Shown here piece after piece: positions 21,745 to 32,798 of a stretch of 64,000 bases of DNA. The DNA comes from Paramacrobiotus metropolitanus (taxonomy: Eukaryota > Tardigrada > Eutardigrada > Parachela > Macrobiotidae): contig NW_026570426.1 of the NCBI RefSeq assembly GCF_019649055.1, forward strand, positions 83,296-147,295, in the 5' to 3' direction. Below the pieces are notes generated by a model that did no database searches, was not told where the DNA came from, and saw only the letters and a program-made list of their open reading frames with translations. The first letter of the stretch is position 1, and each line of letters starts with the position of its first letter. Both the position numbers and the translations under genes were made by a program.

Positions 21745-22527
21745 TACAGGCCCGGCTCCATCCATTTTGTATTTTATTTCGGGGTTGATTTTATGCAGGA
21801 AAACTGATCCCATGGGGCTGTGGTATTTATTAAGGGCGTGCGGGGGCGAGGGCAGAGCAAGATTTTATTGCTTTAACAATTAACAAGACAGCAGCAAGTA
21901 CATACACAAGACAACTCAATTCCCATAACAAGATTCTGATGAAACCAAATCATTAACATTTTTTTTAAAAAAAAGATCAATATGCGTAAGTATAAAAAGG
22001 CTTTTCAGAAAGTGTAAGTAATAACTGTAACGCTTCCGAACTCGCGGAGCATGTAACGCTTTGCGTGCGACGGTAACGGCTGCAGTTCCCCAGCATTGCC
22101 CAACGTTAACATTCGTAAAATTAATTTAATTCTGTTAACACAAACGATGTTTGAGTTGATTGTTATTATTCTGCTGACTGATGTGATCTCACTGCATCAA
22201 ACTGCATTTGGTTAGCCGTATAAAACCGGAGCTAAATCTTATGCAAAGGCTCTCTAAACCGGTAAATATGCATTCGGTTCCACGAAAAGTGTATGTAAGG
22301 CCTATAAAGAGGTGAATGCTATAAAGAGTCCCCCCTATGTTACAGTCTACGAGCCGATCTGGTTCCTTACAGTTTGTATGTATGTAATAGAGAAGACCAG
22401 AAGGGTATTTTATAAAGATGTTGTTATTGTCAACCGACACTTTCGTACTGCATTTTTCGCTACGTACTGATCAATAAAACGTTTTTGTCGTTTTATAAAG
22501 AAGTTTATTTTAGAAGAGGTTTCACTG
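21726..22527. mobile_element. Tigger/pogo-like non-autonomous element in the last exon of copy 3 (TA TSD)
   Basis: An 802-bp element with ends CAATGAAACCTCT and AGAGGTTTCACTG (reverse complements), flanked by TA (21724-21725 and 22528-22529). Sequence right of it, TACTCAGCCGATATAGTGTGA, continues the reading frame and matches the end of the paralogue at 54.15 kb (TATTCAGCCGATACAGTGTGA), so the original C terminus can be inferred. No transposase frame is seen. It shares an internal block (TCCCCCCTATGTTACAGTCT) with the element at 52918-53451. Confidence 0.85.
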
Positions 22528-22840
22528 TACTCAGCCGATATAGTGTGATAATCATTTATAATCAAACAATGCAAATTCCAGTTATATGAGAAAATTTCTT
22601 TCGCTGATTTGGCACTGCAGCTGTACAATATTTCAGTCAATTTATTTTTAATATGCGGTATTAAATAACAGACGCGTTTTTCCCGACCAAAGATTGATAT
22701 CGGCAAACTGAAAATCTAAAGAGTAAAAAACCATCTATGTCGTCGCATCTATGCCCATCAAAAAGTGCTGGTACAGTTAACCTTAATAGCTTCGAAAATA
22801 TTTATAGCCAGTGCAGCGTATCCGTGACCAGTTATTGCAA
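22528..22840. repeat. Segmentally duplicated 3' flank shared with 54.15-54.45 kb
   Basis: Displaced 3' end and downstream flank of copy 3. Blocks such as ATATCGGCAAACTGAAA and AAAAGTGCTGGTACA recur, diverged, at 54345-54420. This shows that copies 3 and 6 arose by duplication of a segment including flanks. Confidence 0.65.
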
Positions 22841-24516
22841 TAAACAGCGGCATGTTTGCACTGGCAGCGCCGAATTGGACACCAGCTCCGTCGGGAGGGG
22901 AAATGATCCGATCGATCGTTTTGGCATTGACGTATAGTGCATCAACCGGAATGTGTGCACTGCACACATAACGGTTGGTGTTCGCAACCCAATATCATGC
23001 GAATGTTTTGCATTCGTTGAACTGCATAACATCTAACTTTTACACTTCGTGAAATGCCTGTCAGAGGTAGCACGTCCCCATCACGATATTTCCGTCGAAC
23101 CCGACAAAACAAATTCTCTCCAGCTCGGCAGGCGCACACCGAGGACCGCGTGGCTGCATTTGTATACTGTATAGCAGAAGGCGAAATGCCCGATTGAAAG
23201 AGAAACAGTAGCAAACAGTGCCGACAGGACTGTGTTACCTGATTCCCTAGCTTTGTGACTGCTTACCTGCATTTCCAACTTTCCCGACCGCGGATCGCTG
23301 CAACCTCACGTCCGTTCCTCATTGTGTTATACGTTGCAGCAGTAGTGTAATACTTCGTGACCTTTCCTTTTCCACCGCCCCGTTCACAATGATTTATGGA
23401 TAAATAAAATTTATTTATCCATAAATCTTACTTATATCTTTGATGCTTACATAATAGCGCGGGATTATCCCCGTGCTTATCCGCAGGAGTTCCCTGCTGT
23501 TGCATAAGCCGCGGTGTTAATTTACGCATAACCGATTATTCTTTTGATTCAAATGGCCATGGAACGGTCGTATTTTCATACGGAAGCGCAAACCTAGTTA
23601 GACTGTTGTGCTCGTCCCGAACAGCTGAAAAACATGGACAGAACAGTAGAACAGCTAAACCAGGTTTACTCATCTTTTTCAGTAAGAACGAGTACAATAT
23701 TTGCCATCGCAGCTTAAGAGGTAACGTTCAAGCTACACTGGCAAATCTTTGCACTCATTCTGACTGGAGCTGTTGGCTGCGTGTTTACAATTGTGTGCGT
23801 GCTCCGTTAACGCAAAGCGACGACAACAAAGTGGGCAGATTGTTAATTTTCTAATATCACGAAGCACGTTCCGAATGTACTTGTATCAGCCTTCCCCGCG
23901 CCCACCAGTCAACAGACGGCGGCGTGGCTAATTGAAGTTAGCATATATGATTACTTTCCGTGTGCAATTTTTTTTGTTCGTTTTGCTGGTTTACTTGTGT
24001 CGTTGGGCGTTAATATCCGCTTAATCAACGCTACAAAGCCTAATAATGTTAGATTTGTAGAACATGATCGGCAAAAGCCGTTCTATTACCGAAGGCAGCG
24101 AAATGTATGATCCACTTGCTGGTTAGTCAAAGCTGCAGTAATACACTTTTGCAAGAGTTTTTGCGATGCCTTTGCATTGCACATTTATCTAGACTGTATT
24201 TACAATTTTACACCATGGCAGCAATGTTATTATTAATTTTCGAATTATCCACACGAGTTGCATCAGGTTTGCGATTGCTGCGTTTCACGGGGTAACTTTT
24301 TGTAAACTACATAAGCGGGTTTATCTCTGCAGCACAATTTCACAAGTAACTGCGCCAACCGTAATTTTACCGTTGCACTGTCAATGCTTTCATACATTCT
24401 TCTGACTGGTGTAAATTTGTTCGGGCAGATCGATCATTGGAACTACATGGCAAGCCAGCCCTGTCATCCGGCAAGGAGAGGTTTTGAGTAAACGGCTCGG
24501 AGCCTCTCGTTTCCGG
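22841..24516. other. Intergenic stretch, no gene seen
   Basis: No supported gene. It contains the perfect palindrome at 23391-23427, listed separately. Confidence 0.4.
23391..23427. repeat. Perfect 37-bp palindrome
   Basis: Two 18-base arms (GATTTATGGATAAATAAA and its exact reverse complement) around a single A. It could form a hairpin or cruciform. AT-rich and without neighbouring genes within 3 kb, so function is unknown. Confidence 0.85.
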
Positions 24517-24890
24517 ATGACAGTGATGCTTAAAAAGTTTTACCGCCTTATCACGGGTGACGGATTGCCCATCGCGTTGGAGATCAGCTTTAAATCTGCC
24601 AGCTTTAAATCACTAGGAGTGGCTGAAGCTGAGTACTAAATAGGTCGCGCCTACCGGGACGCCCTATATGGCAACGAGGAATGGGAAAAAGAGTTTGCCC
24701 GCTTCTGTAAGACCGTTGGTTGGGAGTTTATCTAGTCACTGTCACATGATGCTGTTCAAGCTGCTGTAACACAGAACCAGAAAGCAGCTAACAGATGGTT
24801 TGCACGCGCTGCAAACCACGGCTGCGTCAAAGCGCAGAAATTTTTTCCAAAGCTGCACCAAGCTGGACGAGCAATACCACGTTTTTAAAA
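24517..24890 (+). pseudogene. Degraded Sel1-like-repeat protein fragment (putative)
   Basis: One frame reads through about 120 codons with two in-frame stops (TAA, TAG). The segments GVAEAEY-stop-IGRAYRDALYG and KAANRWFARAANHGCVKAQ resemble Sel1-like (TPR-like) repeats, whose consensus is A-x-A-x-x-x-L-G-x-x-Y and A-x-x-W-x-x-x-A-A-x-x-G. No splice sites explain the stops. It may be the remnant of a host or transferred gene. The recognition is by eye and tentative. Confidence 0.35.
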
Positions 24891-26340
24891 CGTAGCCTGA
24901 CTGACCACAGCGAGAACAATGGCTTGGAAAAAATTTAACGCTCCGTTAACGGGTTGTTTCTTACGACGCGGAAATTGTTGAACGACAGTATAGCTGCCTG
25001 TTGCTTTGTAATTCTGAAGAAATTTATCTTCAGCTTATCTCGGAAACTGTTAGTGTTGCTCATGGCGCGAACGAGCGACGTACCATCGTGTACCCACGGT
25101 GTATTTCTGTTATCTTTGTGTGCTTGATATTTAACTGCAACAGGTTAAAGAGCATAAGTCTCACGTCGTGGCAACCGTGCAGAACCATAATCACGCCTTT
25201 TACGTCAGTGGTGTCAGTTCTCTTCGTGCGGCGTTCTTTGCCGCCCCGGCTGACCATCTGCTCATGAAAGCGTCTCATTTTAAGGCTGAACCCGTGTGCT
25301 GATCTAGGTTAAGGCAGCTCTTCCCGGTTCAAAGTTGGCAGTTCCTTTACTTTTGTTCTTGATCGTCATTCGTCAACGTTTAGTGTCACATTATAAAATG
25401 ATGCTTTTATTCCAGTTGTACGGTGCAAGAAAATCTTTGGTATGGTTGCATTTACGGCAAAATGGCATGTGAGGTCCATGCAGAATACTGTTCATTAGCA
25501 AGTCTGTGCGCATGGCGACGAACCTCTCTGCATATGCTCCGCGCCGGAAACGAGTGATTATTCTATGCTGCGTGTATCAACTATAAATGACACAAACCAA
25601 AACCATTGCTCAATACGCTGTTTTTCTTAGGTTTCCACGCAATATCAGTACATCGCAGCCACTGAGTGGACTTGCCACCGAAATAGCATCAGCAGCACTA
25701 AATTATTTTCTTCTTATTATCGTCAATCGTCACAAGAATTAGAAATGATGTCATACGCTCCGTGCCGCGTGATATACGGGCAATTAATAAGCAGTTGGTC
25801 ACGCGTCGAAGTTGCATTAATAATAAATACCAACATTACAATCAACACAACATCGTCCTTGCGCACATGTACACAGCCGGTAGACAGTCGAGACATAATG
25901 ATTTTTGCAGTTGTCGAACAAGTTTAATTCCGGCTGGAAAGGTACCAGCAACGTTGCAGTAGGTATGTTGCATTACATGATGAATACACGCATGAAGTCA
26001 CCTGCCTGTGGATCAGTTTATTTGCGCGCTGCTTAGTAGTACTGTACAGGTTTTTTCCTGAGTTTTAGCTATATTTTAGAACGTGCTGATGTAATTATTT
26101 CGCGCTCCGTATTCCTTTTAAATTCTCGGCCAGTTTAACGGTAGTGGTAACAACATAATGGAATATTACATCCTATTACATTGAAATATGATCCTATTAC
26201 ATTAAAATTTCACGTAGCGTAGGTTATTGGATTTTTGTAATGCCGAACGGACGCCTGCCGTTTGTTGCAACTATAGACCGACCCAAATTACGAGTGGATC
26301 ATACTGGTCCACGTGATTGCATAAGGAAGTAGAGGGAATC
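24891..26340. other. 5' flank of PA-TM-RING copy 4, no other gene seen
   Basis: Mixed-composition DNA with short frames only. No clear promoter motif was identified. Confidence 0.35.
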
Positions 26341-29300
26341 ATGCCTTCGCCCATCGCAAGATTTCTTCTGGGATGGTGTAACTGGGCCTGGCTAATACAG
26401 TCTGGCAACGGTCTCATTCAGGTGTACAGTCTGTACAGACAATATGACGCCACCGTTTTCTGGGTGCCCGTCTACTACATTCCCAATAATTATCAAGCCA
26501 TCGCTGGCCACGGCAGCAGTACTCCGGTACGTGGACTGCCATAGATCTGAGCACTGCCCTACTCAAGGGGCTTCACTGTATTGTATACAGTGAAGATACT
26601 GTATACAATAGTCTGTATTGTATTAAATACACTGTGCAGTATGGATGTGGTACAAAAGGCGGAGCCGAGGCGGTCATTCACGGGGTCCGATCGTATCTTG
26701 AGACTACACACGACGGAGAGCGGGTTGTGGTAAAGCTTGATTTCAAGAATGCGTTCAATCTTTTACGGCGGGATACTTTGTTGGAAGCTGTAAAGCAGCA
26801 TTTTCCACAATATTACAACTATTTCTGGCAGTCTTATCGGTTTGCAAGTCACTTGATATGTGGAGATGAAGTTCTGTCGTCCGCCCGGGGAGTACAACAG
26901 GGCGATCCATCGGGCCCCTTTGGATATGGTCTCGCAACGCTGCCGCTGTTCGACGGTCTAGACTGTGATCTGTTTTTGGGCTACCTCGACGATGTCACTC
27001 TTGCTGGTACGGTTTCGAAAGTAATTGCCGCTATACAACGCATTGAAGAAAGGGGAATTGCGATGGGGCTGGAGCTGAATTTTAGCAAGTGTGAGTTTTA
27101 TGTCCTAAACCCATCAGCGAAAGCGGGTAAACAACTACTGGAACTATGGCCCGACATGGTACGGTTAAGTGATGATAACTTTTCTCTACTCGGCGCGGCT
27201 CTTAAGCCGGCCGGCTGCGAGAAATTTCTAACTGAAAAGAAAGAACAGCTGAGCAAGTTTGTACAGCGGCTCTCGAAACTGCCATCCCACTACAGCCTTT
27301 TTCTGTTAAAAAACTGTCTCAGTATACCGAAAGTTTTATTCGGCTTACGGACTTCCCGATGCTACGAATTCCCGGCACTACTCCGAGATTACGATGAATT
27401 GCTACGTAAGGGCGTGCAGCAGTTATCTAATGTGAGCATATCCGAAGCTCAGTGGATGCAGATGGCATTACCGGTTCGGCGTGGTGGACTGGGAACGCGA
27501 CGCATTGAGTCACTAGCTGTGTGTGCCTTTCTGGCATCGGTGTACTCTGTGCAGTCTCTTGTTTCTAGGTTTTACACGCCGGCTGGCGAGTGTCTGACGC
27601 AATCGGCTTTGGAGTGCTGGCTAACGAACACCAAGTGTATGCTGCCAGAAGAATGCGAACGAAGGTGTCAGTATGTTTGGGACACGCCGATGATTGACCG
27701 AGATGTGTCGACGCTAATGTTGTCAACGGTCGGCGATGAGCGTAGGAGAGCAGTGCTATGAGCAGCGTTCAGTAGAGATTCAGGAGCATGGTTAAACGCG
27801 CTGCCGGCGCCATGTCTTGGGACATTTTTACGAGATGAAGAAGTAAGAATTGGAGTGGCCTTGCGTTTTGGCTTACCAGCAGTTATTGCACATAACTGCG
27901 TCGCCTGTGGAAAAGCTGTAGAAATAAACGGCCATCATGGACTCTCCTGCAATAAATCAACAAAAGGACGCTGGGCGCGACACAGAGAAATGAACAGCAT
28001 CGCTAAAAGTTGCTGCGAAAGTGCAGGTTTTCCGTGTCAGTTGGAACCTGTGGGCTTATCAAACGACGGGACAAGACCTGATGGTATGACGCTGATTCCT
28101 GTCCAGCAAGGAATGCCAATAGTGTGGGATGCGACAAGTTGGTGCACTGTGGCCAATTCTCATGTCCACGGGAGCTCGAAGAAGGCTGGCAGTGTGGCCC
28201 ACCTAGCAGAAAGTGCGAAGCGACGGAAGTACGCAAGTTTAGAAAACCTAATATAATTTTTAACAGTAACGTAGTGTGCCTGCGCTTGCACTTCTTGTTA
28301 CTTTGACGGCTATTGCCTATTAAAGTATCCATTAAATACAATACTTTGACGGCTATTGCCTATTAAAGTATCCATTAAATACAATACAGCCCCTAGAGAA
28401 CCGCGTTGATCTGAGTAATGTTGGATTCTGTTTTCACTAGCAATAAATTATACTAATAAAAATGAATATTTGCAAAAAACTTTGTTGCGGTGGTAAGAAA
28501 GATACGGTCATACGCGGATAACCAGTTCATGGAAAATATTTAAACGCGAAGTGACCGAGAAACATAAGTGAAATCACAGTTACCTTAGGGTTGACAACCC
28601 CGATGGGCTTCTTTAGCCTCTATGCTATGTCGAACAGTGCGAGGAATCTTTGGCTGACTTTAGAAATCTGTGTAGAGCTACCTTCAAGTTGCCTCTCCCG
28701 AAAACGCTTGCAATGCCGAATATGTGGGTTCGGCACCTGAGGTGTGGGAGAACAACCGTCTGGTTCCGTTCATCTTGCTGACAAATAACGCACCATGTTC
28801 TCCGCAGAGCGGTACATACAGTACACGGCAAAATAATGAAAAAAATTGTCTGCGATATCGAACACATATGTATCCATATTAGATTGGCAAAAGTGAAAGA
28901 TACAGTAGATATTAATGTGTAGCCAGTAGCCATGTAGTACCAGTAACTATGCGCTCCACGTGTGTGTTTTAAGGCAACCGCAATACTGCCGACAGCGACG
29001 ACAGCGGAGTGACAGTTAAATTAATCAACGCTCAGAACCGAGGTTACAGCGGCATCATCATTTACGCTCACATTTCTAAAGAGAGAGCTTTCCCGAGTGG
29101 ATCCGGGCCGATACCACCGCGGACCACGCCCTTCCCCGTGCCGATCCCCGCCCACATTGCCGACCGAATCCACATTGCGGTGCACTTCGTCGGACACGAT
29201 TACGGACTGCAACTGGTGCAGTATGGGTATAATCCGTTCGCCCGGACCCGGTACGCACATGATAGGAGCTTCTTCCCTTTATAATACGTCTTCATACGCT

Positions 29301-30920
29301 CTGCTTACTTCTCACACCTGAATGACGATGTTGGCGGCAGTTGAACTTTCCGGTTGTTATTAAGGTACCGAATGAGCGTCAGTTCCGTAGTGAACGATCT
29401 GTCCTCCAGTAGCGGCTCCCGGTACCCCATGCAGTGAGTGAATGTTTTCAAATTTTACCGAAAACTTGTAAGTACCATCAAGGATAAAAACTAACTTGTT
29501 GTTGCTAACGCCGGGAAAACCATCACAGGTATCCCAAAGATGAAAATTTCCGCCCGACAACAACGAGTTCACCGTATCCCAGCGATTCCTCCTCTTTATC
29601 GGATGGAATCGCTATGATCACAATCTTTGGCGTCTTTACGGTCGTGATTGTTTGCGTTCCTTTATGGTGGTGTTGCTGTGGATGTCCGAAGTGCAGAATT
29701 CGTCTATCCGCGGATAGAGCCGCCGAACAGCCGACGGTAAGTACAAACTGAAAGAAACTGAAAGAAATCGAGCAGCTAAGATCTTGCGAGTTACGAATAG
29801 GGTTTGTTTATGTCATGTACAGAAGCGCGGTGTTACAAAGTGTTTTGCTTCGACTTTGACTGTGCTGTTGGTGGCAGCAGCTGGAATCAGATTTGTGCCG
29901 TGTTTCGGTACGCCACGGTTACTATGTACAGTACTTAATTATAATCCGCATATGGAACCAATGCTGTAATATCCCAGTTTATACCAGCGGCAGCGTGTAC
30001 TGTCTGTAACTGAAAAAGCACGCGTGTTGCATGCAGAACCCGCAAGTTGCCGCACATCCCACATCTGGGGAAGAAATGGCGGGCGTTGCGGCTGATCCAG
30101 AGCGGACAGACCACCAGTATACCGAGGCCCCTGTGGTGCCTGTCCAACTACCTGCCGGAGGAGTGCCGCTGCACACCGACGACACCCCACTGACGCAAAT
30201 GCAAATGCAACAGCTGACGCCCGTAAAGGTCACCCACGAGTGCGACGACGTTTGTCCGACCTGCCAGCAGACGTTCGCCGTGGACGAAATAAAAGTCATC
30301 CTGCCCTGCTTTCACGGTAAGCGAGACAGCTAACTAGTGAAATGCAAACGTCATGTGCAAATACAAAACCGGCAAAGTATTTCGTAAAATAGTATTTGCA
30401 GTCAATCGAGCGCCTTTGTTGCTCGACCGCCAAAATCGCCGTCCGACTGAAAAAATTCAATTAAGTTGACTTCCCGAATGAACACTTGCTCAACAGCTAT
30501 CAGTATCGAAAAGTTCTAGAAAAAGCTATGTGGGCAAAATAGACCGTGGACGGTATCTCCGGTTACAGACGGATCACCTAACTCTCTCTTACTTAACTTA
30601 TATTATAGCGCAATCTGATAAGACACGATACTTACGGACTGTGCTAGCCAAATTGATTGTATGCTGTAAGCCCTATTGGCAATAGAGCGCAGTAGTGTGG
30701 GCGTAGTTACCAGCATTATTTTGCAGTTGGTCATGCGGCGTGCTTGACGACCTGGCTGACGACCTATTCGCGCAACTGTCCCGTGTGTAGACAACCCGTA
30801 GTCACTGAATTAACCGCTGAACTTAGCCCGGCTGACATTATCCATCCCGTCGCACTTTCGCCTGATCTGTTGAACTATATAGCCGGATTGGATTATATAG
30901 ACTATCACGATCTAGTGTGA
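26341..30920 (+). CDS. PA-TM-RING E3 ligase, copy 4 (complete, seven exons)
   Basis: Exons: signal peptide 26341-26526 (MPSPIARFLLG ... NGLIQVY, donor GTACGT); PA-1 28676-28811 (SYLQVASPENACNAEYVG); PA-2 28974-29250 (NAQNRGYSGIIIYAHISKE ... IAVHFVGHDYGLQLVQY); linker 29365-29433; TM 29529-29736 (IAMITIFGVFTVVIVCVPLW followed by a Cys cluster CCCGCPKC); RING-1 30037-30316 (DDVCPTCQQTF ... LPCFH); RING-2 30727-30920 (VGHAACLTTWLTTYSRN, CPVC). Junction phases agree throughout. All RING-H2 ligands are present (C2-C-x-H-H-C-C2). Predicted type I membrane ubiquitin ligase with a lumenal PA domain. It has a longer acidic, Tyr-rich tail than its sisters. Intron 1 is about 2.1 kb because a LINE fragment sits in it. 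The start could also be an in-frame upstream TTG; the ATG at 26341 gives a good signal peptide. Confidence 0.85.
26627..28385 (+). mobile_element. 5'-truncated RLE-type LINE, copy 2, in intron 1 of copy 4
   Basis: It encodes the RT from just before GTKGGAEAVIHGVR through FKNAFNLLRRD, GVQQGDPSGP and YLDDV (26634-27761). After a break at about 27760, it encodes a CCHC knuckle (CVACGKAVEINGHHGLSC) and nuclease block RPDGMTLIP ... IVWDAT (27855-28256). This is the same family as the element at 1.6-4.8 kb, but with a different sequence, so it is a separate lineage. It lacks the zinc finger and N-terminal RT, i.e. 5' truncation typical of LINEs. ATTAAATACA just left of it (26617-26626) recurs at its right end (28374-28383) and may be the target duplication. 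One frame break makes it non-functional. Confidence 0.8.
28300..28385. repeat. Tandem 43-bp duplication at the LINE 3' end
   Basis: ACTTTGACGGCTATTGCCTA... to ...ATTAAATACAAT occurs twice in exact succession (28300-28342, 28343-28385). Short 3' tandem repeats are known tails of some RLE LINEs. Here the unit also contains the presumed target sequence. Confidence 0.85.
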
Positions 30921-32798
30921 TACTCCTGGCTCGTATGCGTCTCACAAACCCTAGCGTAGCTCCAATGTAAGTTTCCACGACGGCTGCAAACCCCCAGATG
31001 CATTATAAATTTAGGCTCTTTGTATCGTATATGGTCCTATGGATATCCGTAGAATATGACTGCCTTTGATGGTAGGTCGTACTTTGCCTGTGGTTGCTCA
31101 AATAATTTTCTGCTGGCCAGATTTAGAACGCTCGATGATTAAGCTGAAATTCAACTCAACCTGCAGTTTCTCTTGTTTACCGGCCGGCAAATACTATCGC
31201 AAACACGATTGCACGGTGAAATTCAAATAACAAAATGACGATCGTTGCAATAAGATGAGAATGGCGATATACGCAACGGAAAACTGCTTATCGATCACGG
31301 GAAAGGCACGTCGGTGCCACTGACGTGTACGGGCGTACCAGCCCCGTCCACATCGTACTACTCTACTACTGCCCCAAGGCTTAGGCTTACTCCTTACTAC
31401 AGCTTCTACGCGAGTCATGACCGCGACTCCGAGTGCCGACTTCTCAGAAATCCCCAGCAGAGAACTTTGACCGCGACTTGCCATTTCGACGTGACCGCGC
31501 TTCGATGACGTAGCTCAACCTATTGTTCTAGTGTATTAGCTAACCTCTTGTTCTTATTAGTCCACGTGTAGTGATGCAGCTGTGTGATTAGTCCACGTGT
31601 CCTCAGATGTCTCTTATTGGTTAGTGTTTAAATCCCTATTGTTCTCTGACCCGTACCTGCGTGTACGAAGAGCCAGCACTTGCGGTGCCCAGGGCTATAT
31701 AAATCGCTCGTCGGACCTTTCACCTATTGTCAGGGGTCATTCCTCTATCTCGTCGACGTGCATTATCATCTTCGGATAATCTCGTGACGTAACAGGTTAC
31801 CCATTTGATCCCACTTGATTTGCCGTGACCTTTCGTTCTCTTCATCATCTTCATGCCCTGTAGCGCCAGGTTGATGGATATCTCTCTTATCGCTTCGGCT
31901 AACATCTAGCGTCGGACAGGTAACGTATACTTCTCCGTCGTGTGTATTTCTTGTGTTTGCAGGACCCGGACCTCTTCTTCTTTTCCTTTCCTACCTTACC
32001 AGATCTACGTTATCTTCTACCATCTTCCGTAACAGTTTGAGACAGAGTCGCTCTATCCGACTGGACGTGGTCGGACAAGTGGATACAGTACCCACTTCAC
32101 TGTGTTAGGTCTTTATTTCACGTCACCACCACCAGATACAGTAAAGCACACGGCCAGTGGCGGCCACACCGATAAGCGTTAATTTATTTCAAGGTAGCCA
32201 CAAGAATCAGTTGTGATATCATACTATAATAATAATCATAGGCTCAACGGCAGTTAATGCACCTTGCACAAGCAATTCAGTGAATCGTCCTTGCACAAGC
32301 AATTCATCGACGATCGTCCACTCGTCAGAGAAGGATGCGCCTTTGGGCATCCACGCTCATGATTTTTTTCGTATGCTCAACAAACACGGTTTTTCTGCAT
32401 GGAGCCGGTAGACAAGCGGAACACGTTTTTCGCAACTGCAAAACATACCAGCAAGAAAGCAACCAGCGATGTTGTAAAGCTGTCATGCATGTCGTATGTA
32501 ATCAGTAATCACCGGGCCGACTGAACTGCATTATACAAGTATCATAGTGATGATGCAAAAACGTGCATAACTTCATTCGCTTAATTTCGAAAAATGTACT
32601 GACAAGATTTCCGTTTTTTTTAAAATAACAGATACCTGTTAGTGATTCGGAATATGCTCCGACTGAATTAGCGAAACCACAGAAATTGCTTCCTTATTCC
32701 TTGCAATGAGAGAGATGCAAAAAGCATTTACAGCCACGATCGCTTAACTGCATTTACAGCAACGATCGATCGCTCGAGCTGCTGCCACCGCCACCTCA
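30921..32798. other. Intergenic stretch between copies 4 and 5
   Basis: No gene supported. A GTCCACGTGT motif (E-box-like core) appears twice about 32 bp apart (31561 and 31594). A GGGCTATATAAATCGC TATA-like string lies near 31690 without a following exon; it might be a solo LTR or dead promoter. Confidence 0.3.

Noticed and set aside
31300-32150. Solo LTR with TATATAAA near 31690
   Set aside because: No matching TG...CA ends with a target duplication could be identified by eye.
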